DNA of 64,000 bases from Blepharisma japonicum (GCA_949751835.1 CATKHK010000094.1:95322-159321), one strand, 5' to 3'; counted from the first letter of the stretch, positions 1-12,600 are shown. Program-made: numbers and translations. Notes: a model not told the origin generated them from the sequence alone.

Positions 1-209
1 TCTTCGAAACGTGACGGAGTCTCTATTAGTCTTCTGATTTGTGGAAGTAACTGTTCGTCAAAATTAGAGAGAATTTTATAATTTTTCTTTTGGGGTGTTA
101 AATATATAGGGACGTCATATATGCTAATTATTTCTTGAGCTTGACTTCTATTAATAGGGCTAAGTGAAGAATTTGTAATGTGTTTTGAGCTTGAATGAGT
201 TCTGTACAT
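1..209 (-). CDS. Hypothetical protein, 5' part only (runs off window edge)
   Basis: An open frame of 69 codons reads leftward from an ATG at 207-209 to the window edge with no TAA, TAG or TGA. An in-frame TAA lies about 40 nt upstream, and no other ATG lies between, so this ATG is the likely start. The visible N-terminus is Ser/Arg-rich and polar (starts MYRTHSSSKH) and resembles the many low-complexity basic proteins elsewhere in this window. The stop is outside the window. I do not recognise a family. Confidence 0.6.
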   Translation of the reverse strand, partial: MYRTHSSSKHITNSSLSPINRSQAQEIISIYDVPIYLTPQKKNYKILSNFDEQLLPQIRRLIETPSRFE

Positions 210-296
210 TTTAGTCAAAAGAATTTCTGATTGTTGAGCTAAATGTTATGAAAAATTAATAATTAAAAAATATGTTAAGCAAATAATTTACTTAAA

Positions 297-3200
297 TTAA
301 AAGTTAGTGAATTTTCCACTTGTTGATCTCTCATGCTTTACAGGAGGGCTGTCTGAGTATTTTGATACTGGAGGGCTGTTATCTTTATAGCTGTCTTGAG
401 ATCGCTCACTTCTGGCTAAAGGACTAGTGCCTCTTTTTACTCTTATAGTTTGAGGCCTTATATTATAAGTTGGATCTCTGTAGTTTTGAATATTTTGTAG
501 GTTCATCGACATTCCAAGATTTAAATTTCTATTTTTATAAGGACTCTGGTTCCCTTCATCCTTTTCAGTCTCCTCAAATGACATGGACATAGCTCCTGAG
601 TTTTGTCTATAATGTTCTTTTTTCATAAGAACTCCAGTTGCATGCCTTTTAGCACCTCTTTCAACCTTCAGTTTCTCATTATCTTTCAGCAGTAAATCTT
701 TCTTTTTCTCAAGTCTGTCAATAACTTCTAATGAATCTGAATTTTTTGCGACTAAAATATCTCTTTCCAAGTTTCATTTAGCTTTTTCTTTTTCATGATC
801 TAAAAATTGCTGAGCTTTTTGCAGTTCAAGCTCTTTCATCCTTTTTTCGCAGTCAAACAACTTTGTCTTTAGCCTATCTTTTTCATATGAAAAGCTCTCA
901 TGAAGATCTGAGCTATATTTTTCTTTATTTTTTTTCAAAAATTCTATTTCATTGATAAGCTTATTTTCATTTTCAAGCAAATCTTGGATTTTTTTTTCAA
1001 AAGAAGAAATATCAATAAGCCTGCCTCTTTTTTCCATTTCTAAATGTTCGCGTAGTAATCTTCCATCTTTTTCCAACAGCTTGTTACGATCATTCATTTC
1101 CATGAGTACTTGTTGATGAGCTTCTTGCAAATCTCTGATCTGAGATGTGTATCGGGACTCTATTGAGGCAATTAAAGAATTTGTGGCACCTTCAAGCTTT
1201 TCTTTATCACTTGCTCCTCTCTTTTGGAGCTGCTCTAAAGTAATGTCGAACTTTTTCTGGGTTTCCATCAAATCTTGTCTTGCTTTTTCTCTTTGTTGAA
1301 GTAGAAAATTAAATTTATTTTCCCATAGTATCCTTTCTCTATCTCTCGTAGCGTCTTTTTCTCCATTTTCTTTTTGGATTTCTTGCAGCATTGTTTTAAG
1401 TCTTTCATTCTCTAATTTTAATCCGAATTTTTCGCTACCGTCTTCATCTTTTTTTTCTTTAATCTGATTCATCAATTGGTCGATCTCAGCTCTAAATCGG
1501 TTTTCAAGCTCCAGTTTTTTAGAGTCTAAGTTCAATACTTTTTCAGCCAAAACAGCTCTTTCTTTTTCAAGTGACGCTATTTGTTTGTTGCTAGAAGTTA
1601 ATAATTCTTTAAAGGATTTTCTTTTTTCCTCTAATTTTTTCTGCAATTTTTCATTTGTCAGAGTCAACTCTCTCATTTTTTCAGGAATATCAATTCCAGT
1701 CTGGTCTCTCCAGCTAATAAGAGTATCCCTATATTTTTCTTCAGATAGCTGCAAATTTTTTTCTAATTCTTCAATTCTTTTCGCTTTAAATTCCATATCT
1801 TGATTAGCAAGTGCCATCTCTCTTTTAAAGTCATTGCTTTTTAGAGAGTATTCTTCAATTGTTTTATTTAAAATATCCTTGGTGTTTTCTAGTTTAATGA
1901 ACAAATTTTCTTTTTCTTTTTGAAGCTGAATCTTAGTCTCTTCCCATTCAATTTCTTTATTTTCCAGCGCCGACATAAGCTGCTCGTGTTTAAATGTTAA
2001 TGATGAGAGTTCTTTGTCTTTCTGTGAAATTTCCAAGGCAAGTTTTTCGATTTTTTCGTTTAAAGTTGTTCTTTCTTTTGTATTTAAATCATGCATTTGT
2101 TCAGTGTTTTTTAGATGAGATTTTTGCAAAGAATCTAGCTGATCTCTGGATTCTTTTAACTGTTTTTCTAAGGACTGAATCTTTTGGTCGCTGAGTCCAA
2201 GTTGATGCTTTAGGTTATTTGTTTCTTCATTAAGGTAAATTTCATACTGCTGCAGTTCTTCATCTCTTTGAAGAATTTCAGCTTCAGCTTCATCAGCTTG
2301 AGATTTCAGCCTCTCCTCATATTCTTTGCAAACATCATTAAGCTTCCTTTCACAACGTTCGTTTTCATCAATTACTTTTTTCTCTAATCTTGATTTTTCA
2401 GATTCATAAAAATCTTTTAACTGTTTATAAGTCATTTCAGCATTAACTTTCGCAGAGTTCAATTCTTCTTTATGCTTCGTTTTAGATTCTTCGATCTGAT
2501 ATTCAAGAAGCTTTACTTTTTTTTCATATTTAGCTTGCAGTTCCATTCTGGACTGGGAATTTTCATTTTGATTATTTTTCAAATCTTCGCTTAGTTTCTT
2601 GTTTTCCTCTCCTAAATTTTCAATTTCTTGCATCAAAGATTCCTTTTGAGCGTCCCATTCATTTTTACTGAGCTTTAACTGAAACTCAATCTCATTTTTT
2701 TCCTTTGTCAAGATTTCTACTTGACTTTCCAGACTTTTTTTAGTTGCTGAAAATTCAATTTCTCTCTTTCTTAAGTCTTCTTGAAATTGGTTATTTAATC
2801 GATGTACAATTAATTCAACATTCTCTAATGGGCTATTTATTGTTTCAGCTATAGAAATATTTCTAGTTTTGTAGCTCTCCAGCTCCTTTTGTGCATCACT
2901 TACTTCTTGCTCTGCAAATTCCAGCTTTTGTTTTAATAAAGCTTCATCTCTTTTTCAAATTGCCTGAACCTCTTTTAAGCTCTTATCTGCTTCCTTATAC
3001 TTTGCCTCACTTTCTATGATTTTATTTCTAAATTGTTTAGCATTTGTTTCATTTTCTTTCATAAGCTCAGCAATTTTTTTCTTATAATCGTTTTCTTTTC
3101 TTTCATTCTTTAGAATAATTCCTTCAATTTGTTGGTTTAGTTCAGTTATGGTTATTTTTATTTTCATTGTTTCTTCTTCTAATTTTGATTTTTCTCGTTC

Positions 3201-3518
3201 ATAGTTGTTTTCTTTTTCATCAATTTGCCTTTCAAGATCTGATACTCTTTCTGCTTCTATATCAAGCTTGCTTTGCAAATCTTTTATTTTTAAATCATTG
3301 CGAGAATAAATATCTTTAATTGACTGGTTGTGCTCCTTTTTTAAGGATTTCAGATCATTTAAGTAAGATTTTTCTCTACTTCTTGATTCTTCTAGGAGCT
3401 GCTCTAAGTGCTTTGTTTTTCTTTCATGAAGGTCTTTTTCTTGGTTGAGATCAGATTCGAGTTTTGAATACTGTCGCTCTAATTCAATTATTTTTTCTTC
3501 TGAGTCTGTAATTTTCGT
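297..3518 (-). CDS. Long coiled-coil protein, about 1070 aa
   Basis: One frame runs from the open region near 3518 to a TAA at 297-299 if the TGAs at 2955-2957 and 774-776 are read as Trp. Nearly the whole protein is heptad-rich Glu/Lys/Leu/Gln helix, typical of a centrosomal, basal-body or cortical coiled-coil protein. The last 130 residues are disordered and Ser/Pro/Arg-rich, including a repeated SPPV motif. The 5' end is unresolved: there is no ATG in this frame between its upstream TAA (3519-3521) and the coiled coil. An ATG at 3572-3574 would join in frame if 3506-3570 were a 65-nt GT-AG intron, far longer than any other here; a one-base indel in an A-run near 3492 is the alternative. 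No specific family recognised. Confidence 0.8.
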
Positions 3519-3702
3519 TTAATTATTAAATATATTGAGCCATTTTTATTTGTTTGCCAAAAAATCAAACTCATGAAAAAAATATTATAAGATATATCCC
3601 CTAAAAGATGAAATCTAAATTGAAATTGATAAGCAAGAAATTATTGAAAATTATAATAAAAATAAGAAACTTAATTAGTTAGCTAATTTATTATTCTAAA
3701 TA

Positions 3703-4761
3703 TTATCACAAAATTCTCCTTTTTTCAGATCTTGCTCTAGGTGTTTGGATTTTTGGTATACTTTCAATTGGCATTATGCATGCTTTTAATTTTTTTTGAA
3801 TTCCAATAAGATCACTTTTATTATGGTTGGAGGGACTTAATAAATTTTCAATCTGCATACTAAGAGTTTTCATCAATGGCTTTGTTTCCAACGACAAAAA
3901 TACACTTTTCCTGTGCATTTTTTTCATCTTTTTTAATCTAGCATGGCTACGATTAATGAAAATTGGGATTTCCATATTTCTAGACGTGAGAAATTCTCCT
4001 GGCTCCTTATCATCATTTAATTCTTGGGTTTGAATTTCTATATCTCTAGTAATTGACTTATTTCTCTCTGACCACTCTGGCTTTTCTATATCTTTCCTAC
4101 AGTCAATTATAAGACTATTTTCTGTCTCATATGCAACCAATTTTCTTTTAAGATTATTATATTTTTTACCAGATGATTTAAAAGCAAGATAAGATTCAAG
4201 AAAATGCCTGGCTGAGTCAGAGATATTTGAATTTGTTATATCACTTTTATTTAATGATTCAGTAATATCAATTTTTGGAATAATTAAATTTCTTTTTGTG
4301 AAATATGAGCAGTCTTTGCTTTTAATGGTTGTTTCATTGCTAGTATAATCAAGGGAAGTTGATTTTCTATGAGAGTGGTGAGTTCTACTTTTAGCATTCG
4401 TCTTAAAAGTCAAGAGATGAGGCCTTTTAATTGTTTTATTGTCAAAGCCTATCATCAATAAAGGCTTTGATTCTATTGAAATTGGTGATGACAATATAAT
4501 TCTGCTTTTTTCAGGAGGATCAGACACAATTTCCTTTATTTCTTTCTTTATAAGGACAGGGTGAGGCATTTTTTCGTCAGATTGAAAATCCATCCTTTTA
4601 TGGATTTCTCTACTTAATCCTTTTAAATAGTTTTTCCTAATCCAGGAAAATTTCTTATTAAGCACAGTTTCCATATTATTTGCTTGGTTTTGCTTGATTT
4701 TTATGCTCTCATATCCTTCTCCTTCTGATAAAGCTGCTTTATGCTGAGGAGTATTAATCAT
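3703..4761 (-). CDS. Unknown basic protein, 352 aa
   Basis: The frame starts at ATG 4759-4761 (MINTPQHKAAL) and ends at TAA 3703-3705, immediately after a TGA codon at 3706-3708 that therefore supplies a C-terminal Trp. The frame is open upstream of this ATG to about 4818 but has no earlier ATG. The protein is rich in Lys, Ser, Asn and Ile with several basic clusters (RHAR-like, KKMKKMHRK), short helical stretches and no recognisable domain, signal peptide or membrane segment. I do not recognise the family. It lies tandem and upstream of the coiled-coil gene, about 180 nt apart. Confidence 0.7.
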
Positions 4762-4943
4762 ATAATTATGATGCCATCTTGGTGAAACTGAAATGAATAT
4801 TAAGTGTAAATCAATCAATCTAATTTTAAAAAGTTTCTCCTAGTTTGATTTATAAGAAATTCTCTAAATGATTTAATAATTTGCAATATGATAATTTTTT
4901 AGCATTGTTAGATATTCAGAATGAAATGCCGGAAAATTAAAAA

Positions 4944-6683
4944 ATGGAAACTCAGCATAGCTATTGAAAGCTTAAATATCAAGGTCTGGAAAAAGAATTT
5001 ATTCAATTAAAATCAGAGCATATTCAATTAAAACTTCTCTACGAACAAGCAATTGAAGGAAGTTTGCATGACATCAATCAAATGAATATGCTTCGTCTTG
5101 AAAATGAGCAGCTGAAAAATACAATTTTAGAACTTAGAGGAAGCCCTATAACAAAAAAGAGCGAGGAAATAATCACACTTGAGCCAAATCTCAAAAAAAC
5201 TCAATGCACCTTGTCCCATCTCAATCTTTTTTCACCTCAAAAAAGAACATTTTATTCAAATGATGATTGATATCCCTTAGAATCAGTTGAAATCAATACT
5301 GACAGCTGTGTAAAACAAGCCCTGCCTGATCAAAGTATTTCTTTTGAGTGTAATGACCCAAACTTATATATTTCATTTTTGATTATAAGCGTTTCTGCTG
5401 ATAAGCTTGGGAATGGATTGAATTTCCCTCCAGAAATCATATATGAGTATCCTGAAAGTAGTTTTCAATTATCTTCAGATATAAGAAAAATACTTGCAGA
5501 CTGCTGCTTTCCTTCTGGAGTTGATGTCCGCCCTATGAAACTCTCAAGTTCTGCATCAGAATTGAACTCTTTGCTATATGGCCAAACTCAGAATAAAAGA
5601 GGAAATAACTGCTACATCTTCACTTTAAAATCAACTCAGCTTGAAAAAGAGCACGGAGAGCTTCCCAACTCTAACCAAGAAGTAATGTACATGATTTGTT
5701 TACAAATTGAAGACTTATCAATGCAGTCCGACAAGCAAGTGGAGTGGGTCGTCCCTAAAGTCTACTGCTTTGTAAGTTTTGTCCCTATTTTTGAGCTACA
5801 TTATGAGATGATATTTAGCATGCTTTCATTAAAAAGAATCAATAGAATGAAATCACTAATAAACGAAGAAGATTTAGGAAAAGAAGAATTGTTGTGTAAA
5901 GATGAAAGAAGAGCACTGTCAGCTTATGCTGAAATTGAGCTTGTACAAGACGCTGAATCGATAGAAATTTCTATTGAAAATTTAGATACAATTATATATG
6001 AATTCCCTGAAGATATGAGTATGATTGATATTCCTTGGCTTTGTGGGCCACTTTTTTCAATGCTTGAGTTTAATGATTTTTTTTGGCTTTTCTGTGCAAT
6101 TTTGCAAGAAAAGTCAGTTGTGCTAGTATCAAGCAATAAAGGGCTGCTAACTTCTTGTGTGCTTGGGTTTACAGCACTTTTGAGACCTTTTAGGTGGCCA
6201 AATTTATTAATTCCAATAGTTCCAAATTCAGTTATAGATTTATTGGATGCCCCTGTACCGCTGCTAGCTGGGATTTGTCAAAGGCCAACAAATAAAGAAA
6301 ATATAATATGAGTAATGCTTGATGAACCTATGATAAGTGCAAGAATTCAAGGAGATACAACAACTGTGCAAACTGTTATAGAGCCAGCTGCTTCCCAGCT
6401 AAAACAAAGAATACAAAATATATTTGGCTTATTGCCTAAGAAAACTGCATGCTTTAATCCAAACCCCCAAGAAAAAATGATTATTTTGGAAATTGCGACA
6501 GCCATTAAAGAGTATTTTTCGTATATTACAGCAGAAATTGAAATAAATCGATATATTGGAGCTGATGGGCTGCCGAAAAAAATATTAAGTCAGTTTCCAA
6601 AGGAAGATCACGCATTTATTAATGCTGTAATGCAAACTCAACTCTTCAGTAATATGCGTGATGAATTAATATTGATTTCATAG
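4944..6683 (+). CDS. DENN-domain protein (putative Rab GEF)
   Basis: The frame runs from ATG 4944 to TAG 6681-6683 (579 aa), with TGA read as Trp at 4962-4964, 5268-5270 and 6309-6311. Residues about 1-70 are coiled coil. A uDENN-like part follows (PPEIIYEYPES, ILADCCFPSGV), then the cDENN core at about 330-460, with the hallmark ALLRPFRWPNLLIPIVPN and a DLLDAPVPLLAGI segment. The end is dDENN-like helix. DENN modules usually activate Rab GTPases by nucleotide exchange on membranes; the specific Rab cannot be told. The TBC Rab-GAP at 60.3 kb is the opposite activity, but no link is shown. Confidence 0.9.
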
Positions 6684-6848
6684 TATAATATGACTAGATT
6701 TATATAAATATTGTTATTTTTCTGTTTATAATAGTAAATTAAACTTTAAAAATGCATACAAAATTTTAAAATAAAGATTCATAATTTAAAGCTAAAAATA
6801 TGCATTCTTATCTTTTGTTAAACTAATTTGATTCTTACATTCAAATAA

Positions 6849-7739
6849 ATGGATTGGCGGGAAATTGCGACAGGCCTACTTCTTTCTCAAGGTTCTCTCT
6901 CTGTGAGCTATTTTGCGAAAAAATATAATTTATCGCTTGTAGAGTCAGCACAAGAATTATCATTATTGATAAATAATTATGAAGTTTATGGAGTGTATAT
7001 AGACTATCATACTGACAAGATAAAACTTATATACAGTCCAAATCAAACACAAAATAAAACTTTATTTGGGATTACCCTTAGAAATACCAACAATTTTTTC
7101 TTAACTGATCATGAATTCAAACTTCAATTATTAAGAAATCAAGGATTAACGTATTTTCCAGCATCTTTAAATAATCTTCCTCAAGCTGAAAGGCAATTTA
7201 TGAAATTTAATGAAAATAATGAAGATATGAAACTTGAAATTGATGAAACAGCTTCACAAGGATTGAAAGGAATATTAAATAACAAAACAAATAACACTCA
7301 AAGATCGGTGGCTTTTACACCAGTTAAAGGAGAACCTGAAGAAAAAAAGAAAATTGTGTCAACCCCTCATCCTGTGAAAATAAAAAAGACATTGAAAGAA
7401 AATAAACAAAAAAATGAAATTAGCGATATTTTTTCAAATAAATTGTATACTATTGAAGAAAATACAGAAGTCAGAGGGCCAATGGATAACTTAATCAAGA
7501 GAAAGCTAGATCATATAGAAGATCAGCACCCTACAAAAAAGCTAAAAATGCAAACTACCCTTTTCCCAGCTGGCGAAAATAATAGGTTCAAGCAATCATC
7601 AATACAAGTAAAACATGAGACTATTTCTAAGCAAGCAAATAGTAATAAACACAATAAAGAAATAACTGAAGATGAAAAGGATGAATGTCAAAAACCTGCC
7701 CAAATGACAATGATGTCTTTTATAATTAAAAACAAATAA
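6849..7739 (+). CDS. Probable DNA polymerase delta subunit 3 (POLD3/Cdc27-like)
   Basis: An uninterrupted 296-codon frame from ATG 6849 to TAA. Residues 1-100 look like the winged-helix region of POLD3/Cdc27/p66 (SYFAKKYNLS, then an Ile/Tyr-rich strand). Residues 110-280 are Lys/Glu-rich and disordered. The extreme C-terminus holds QMTMMSFI, matching the PCNA-interacting peptide pattern QxxMxxF[F/Y/I] at the position where POLD3 carries its PIP box. In the family, this subunit links the polymerase delta B subunit to PCNA. The N-terminal match is by fold pattern, not strong identity, so another PIP-box replication protein is possible. Confidence 0.5.
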   Translation: MDWREIATGLLLSQGSLSVSYFAKKYNLSLVESAQELSLLINNYEVYGVYIDYHTDKIKLIYSPNQTQNKTLFGITLRNTNNFFLTDHEFKLQLLRNQGLTYFPASLNNLPQAERQFMKFNENNEDMKLEIDETASQGLKGILNNKTNNTQRSVAFTPVKGEPEEKKKIVSTPHPVKIKKTLKENKQKNEISDIFSNKLYTIEENTEVRGPMDNLIKRKLDHIEDQHPTKKLKMQTTLFPAGENNRFKQSSIQVKHETISKQANSNKHNKEITEDEKDECQKPAQMTMMSFIIKNK

Positions 7740-7865
7740 TTTTGTTAATTTTATTCCTTTCATCAATTCTAATACTCTATCCCCAAAAAAGCTTTAAAAT
7801 TCATTCCAGTCACATGTATTTCGTCATATTTAAATCTCTGATATTTATCTACGTCATTAATAAAA

Positions 7866-8546
7866 ATGGACAAGCTTATTGTGTTCAGCAATAAAACAGA
7901 AGGCCGAGACAAGTTCTGTAAAGTATTACAATATGGCAGCAGAATGCTAAAAGCCCTTCTTTCCAATCCAGCTACAAAAGAAAGGCTTAACGGACTTTTC
8001 ACTGCAAGTAGAGATGCCAGAAAAATGTTTCGTCTTTGGAAAAGTGTTCACGAATATGATGCAATGGTGAAGCTTCTTCAAAATGTTGGCATTGACAACC
8101 CCCAGCGAGCCCTTCAATTTTTGTCGCGTTTGGCTTTCTTTTTCTATTGGCTTTTTGATAACTTAGCAATTCTATCTGCAATCAAATTTATAAAGAGAGA
8201 CACTCAAAAACTGACGAAATCTGCTATGACTTGCTGGTTTATTGCTTTGATTTTTACTCTGATCAATTTATTGAGAAATTTGGTAATAAATTTGTCGAAG
8301 GATGCAAAATTAAAGCGTCCATCAACTGATTCAAATGCCCAATCCACTAAACAGACACTTGATGCCTTGAAAGGTGCAAGGACTCAGATCTATATTAACC
8401 TTGTAAAAACACTAGGTGATATGATCCCTGCCGCCGGTGGGGCACAAATTGCACTCAAGATTTTCGGTAAAAACTTCTCAGAAAAATGGATTGGGCTTGG
8501 AGGGCTGATTTCTGCTCTTATTTCTTGTTACCAAGCATGGCCTTAA
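7866..8546 (+). CDS. PEX11: Peroxisomal membrane protein PEX11
   Basis: A 226-aa frame from ATG 7866 to TAA 8544. The order of features matches PEX11: an N-terminal amphipathic part (GRDKFCKVLQYGSRML), a mid section with RLWKSV, a hydrophobic helix with FFFYWLFDNLAIL, a second hydrophobic segment at about 120-140, and a C-terminal helix after a GDMIPAA motif. Length is that of PEX11 proteins (about 230-260 aa). PEX11 tubulates the peroxisome membrane and recruits the fission machinery. The frame contains no TGA. Confidence 0.92.
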   Translation: MDKLIVFSNKTEGRDKFCKVLQYGSRMLKALLSNPATKERLNGLFTASRDARKMFRLWKSVHEYDAMVKLLQNVGIDNPQRALQFLSRLAFFFYWLFDNLAILSAIKFIKRDTQKLTKSAMTCWFIALIFTLINLLRNLVINLSKDAKLKRPSTDSNAQSTKQTLDALKGARTQIYINLVKTLGDMIPAAGGAQIALKIFGKNFSEKWIGLGGLISALISCYQAWP

Positions 8547-8602
8547 CTAATTAGATAGCTAAAAAATTATTCTTGTAAGCCTGTCTTTATTAATAAATCT
8601 AG

Positions 8603-9565
8603 TTACATTAATAAGCATTTTTTAGGTGCTTGGCCATTTTCCAAAGAATTTCTCATATCTCTCACATCATCAATAATTGATCTTCTTTCAGGCAAACTCA
8701 ATGTACTTTGTGTTGGATCATCAAAACTTGGATCATCCACTCTATTCTGATACGCAACATTTACTTTATCTTTACATCTCGCACATAGCAGCTTACTAAC
8801 TTCTTCTAAATTCATACTATTTCTGATCCGCAAGTTAATTTTTTCTATTTCATTTTTCATTTCTTCAGTGGTTGTATGAATTGTGATAGCTTGAGCTCTT
8901 AACTCTTCTAAGTCAGCCTCAGATTTCACACATTTTTCTGAGAGGTTTTTTTCGGCCTCTTTGGAAGTCTCTACTGCTTTGCGTAATTTTTCAAGCTCGG
9001 CTGAAAGTGTATTTTTCTTTCATTGCTGTTCTTTGAGAAGTTTCTGTGTCAGCTCGATTTTTTCTTTGTGCTCGATCTCGGCACCTTCAATTTCCATTTC
9101 TAGCATGTTCACTGCTGCAGTTTTATCGAAATATTCACGATTTAGCCTTTCATTTGCAGCTTTGGCCGTTTGTAACTCTTCACTCATTTTTGAAATTTCG
9201 TCCTCAATCTCAAGTTTTATTTCTTTTTTGGTGGCTTCATTGTCGCATTGGTCGCATACTCTATAGGTTTTCTCGCCATTTGTTTTTTCTTTGGAGTGGT
9301 CTGCGCAGACAGCGTTTAAACATTTTTTGCAAATGAATTTTCGCTTTAGCATAAACCCTTTGTTGCAAATGTAACAGATTTTACTTTCTTTGGCTTTTGC
9401 AAGATCCTCAGAATTTGCACTAGAAAATGAGCTTTTTTCAGAAGATTGCTTTGATTTTTCAAGTATTGAATCACGAGAACTCTGTGTTTCTAGCAAAGAA
9501 GATGAGTCAGTGTTGAAGATAGAAGAAGATCGGTAGACGGTACTAGCTGCAGTGTTGGAGATCAT
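8603..9565 (-). CDS. FYVE-like zinc-finger/coiled-coil protein with CaaX end
   Basis: 320 aa from ATG 9563-9565 to TAA 8603, with TGA-Trp at 9020-9022. Residues 1-60 are Ser-rich. Residues 62-112 hold eight Cys/His ligands in FYVE-like spacing (CYICNKGF, RKFICKKCLNAVCADH, then YRVCDQC), although the basic RRHHCR signature is only partly kept as RKFICKKC. A long coiled coil follows. The protein ends KKCLLM, a CaaX box whose last residue (Met) favours farnesylation in the known enzymes. A phosphoinositide-binding, lipid-anchored endosomal tether is a reasonable inference. RING or another treble-clef fold is an alternative for the finger. Confidence 0.8.
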
Positions 9566-9649
9566 TTTTACACAGAATAAATTATTATCAAAAATTAATA
9601 ACTAAATAAATCTAATGAAATCAGTTATACTTATAGTAAATAATAAATA

Positions 9650-12600
9650 ATGACTACAGCAAAACCAAAAGATGCATTTGTAATAGGAATTCAAAAATGA
9701 ATCAGAGGAACTTTAACCCGAAAATCTTTATTCGTAACTATGCCTGAGTATTCAGCGTTCGTTTTCCGACAAAGAAATAGAAAAAATATTAAACAAGGAA
9801 TTATATATGATTCCAATCTCATTTCAGACGATTTTGTAAATGAATTAAAAAAGCACAAATTAAATTACACAAAATCCCAGAATTTATCACAAAATGACAC
9901 TCAGCAGAAATCCCAAGTATTTATTGAAGAAATAGAAAAAAAATCAGATAAAAGTGCTGGAAAAAACCCCGAAATAGATGAGCAGCAGGATAGTAAACCG
10001 AACAATGAAATCGAAGCTGTTAATCAAATGGATAAGGAAGATATAAATACTAATATAAATGAAAATATCAAGGAAATTGATGAAGAAAGCAAAATTGTCG
10101 TTTCTGAAAATCCTGAGAGTAAAGATGAAGATCAGAAGACTATTGAAAACTGTAAAGTGCAAAGCGAAGAGTTTCAAAATCTGGATAAAGCGAACAAAAT
10201 TGATGAAAACCCTTCTAAAAATGTAGACGAAAAAGTTGAGATAAGCAAGAACCCTCCACAAAATGGCAATCAAGCTGACATTGTTAGTCCTGAGCTTAGC
10301 AAAGATATGAGTATTGACAAAAATAATAGCTCACATGATAAAGAGCATTTTGATCATAAAGATATTTTTGGGAGCGACTTAGAAGGAATCAGTGATATTG
10401 AGAAAGCAGAATCATTGACCCATGACAATTTGCATGGCCAAGATGAAAATGCCGCAGAAGGAATTAAAAGAACTGAAGAAAATTCTATTATCTCTCGAAA
10501 ACAATCTTTAAAAAGTATAGAAAATAATGAAAATATACTCAAAAATGAGAATGAGGATAAAACTATTGAAGATAAAGATGGAAATCTTGATAAAGCAAAT
10601 GGAGAAACTGCAAATGCTGAGAGTAAAGACCAGAATGAGCTAGAAATTCATAAGAATATAGAAGAGCAAAATGAAATAGATACAATGAAAGAAACTGATA
10701 CAAAAGAAGTTGAAAACCTACAAAATGAAAATTTCCAACAACAAGAAGAAGCTCAAGCAAATGCTGAACAAATTCAGAGTCAGGAGTGTAAAAATGAAGA
10801 AAGCAATGGAGTTCATGAAGAACCAAGAATTGTAAATGAAATAGCTTTATTGGAAGCTAAAGTTGATTCTAATATCAAATCTGAAGACATGATTAAAGAC
10901 ATTGATCTTAAACTCAATGAAAAAGCAGAAGAAGAAAAATCAGAAATAGAAGAAAAAGAAGAGAAAAAAGAGGAAATAGAAGAAAAAGAAGATAAAAAGG
11001 AGGAGCTAAAAGAAAAGAAAGAAGAATTAGAAGAGCAAGAACAAGAACAAGAAAAACAAGAGGAACAAGAAAAACAAGAAGAACAAGAAGAACAAGAAGA
11101 AAAAGAAGAGCAAGAAGAAGAAAAAGAAGAAAAAGATAAAAAAGATGAAAAAGAAGGAAATGAAAAAGAAAAAAAAGAAAACGAGGGAAAAAAAGAAGCA
11201 CAAGAACAAGAACAAGAAAAAAAGCAAGAAGAAAATACAGAAGAAATTCATGATAAAAGCAATATGGTAATTCCTGAAATAAAGTCAAGTAAGAAAGAAA
11301 TAGATAAAGAAACACCAAAAGCACTGAATATCACTACAGAATTACCATGTAAAATGTTGAATGAAGCTATTGGCAATAAGGCAGAAAAATCAAATGAGGT
11401 CACTAATGGCATTGACAAAAATAACGGAGATTTTGGCACAAAAGAGGTAGGAGTAATAAATTCAGGTGCAGAAGATGAAAATAGAGTAAGCCCAGATATC
11501 CAAAATGAAGTCTATGAAAAAAAGAATACTCTGAATAAAGAGGATGAAAATGAAAATTTAGCTATGAAGACAGAGTCTGAAAAGAATATAGAAAATAATA
11601 AAAATGCCCATTCTGGAACAGACTCGGATATAGGCAAAGAGATGAATAGCATTTATGAGCAGGCACAAGGTCCAAGAGAAGAAGCAGAAGAGGAAAAATT
11701 AAAGAAAAGTCAAACAGATAGTGTTGAAGGCAAAATCGATGAAAGTAGCAATAAAAGAACTGAAATAGAAACGAAAATAGCCTTAGAAGCTCAACCAGAA
11801 GAAAAGAAACATGAAAATGAGAAAATCAGCAATGCTTATAAACCAGATTTAAATCACAATATTTCTAGTGAAAATGAAAATAAAAAACCCAATGAAAAAA
11901 TAAATAATCAAAAGGAAGAGGAAACGAGAAATGCTTCTAGCTTTAATGAAGAATATAGTCAGCTAGAAAACAAAAAAGAAAACGAAGACCCTAAAACACA
12001 AGAAAAAGATGTAGAAATTGAGAGTAAAGAGGATTTAAATATGCAAAAGGAAAAGAGCGAAGAAATTTACAGTGAAACGCTTCAAAAAAAGAGCGATTCG
12101 GAAATTCAATTACAAAAAAATAATCCAAAACTATCTATTGAGCATCCAGAAGTAAGCAATAAAAAACTTCAAGAAAATGAAAATAAATCAAAAGAAGTTT
12201 TAGGTGTGCCAATCCCAATCGATCAAGAGAATTTTGGAATTCAACAAATCTCGAAGAAGACGGAAGAAGAAGAAGAAGAAGTTAAGAATAATCAAGTAGA
12301 AACTAATAATATCACAAAAGAATTGACAATAAAGGAAGTAAATACTTTAAAATCCTCAAAGATCATAATGAATGACCCTAAGCCCATAGAATCTAACAAA
12401 AATCAAGAAATTCAACCAAATATTTTAAAATTGGATCCAATTCAAAATACTCCTGAAACAAATCCTAAGGATGGCCATCAAATAAAAGATAAGAAAGAAA
12501 TATCCAAAATTCCAAAGGAAAATCCTGATAAACTAATAAACAGCAAATCGATCCACTCGCATAAAACTTCTTTAGCAAATGCAATCGACCAAAATTCAGC

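Noticed and set aside
10914-11439. Antisense Phe/Leu-rich ORFs
   Set aside because: They are complements of the GAA/AAA/CAA tract of the sense gene; composition alone keeps them open.
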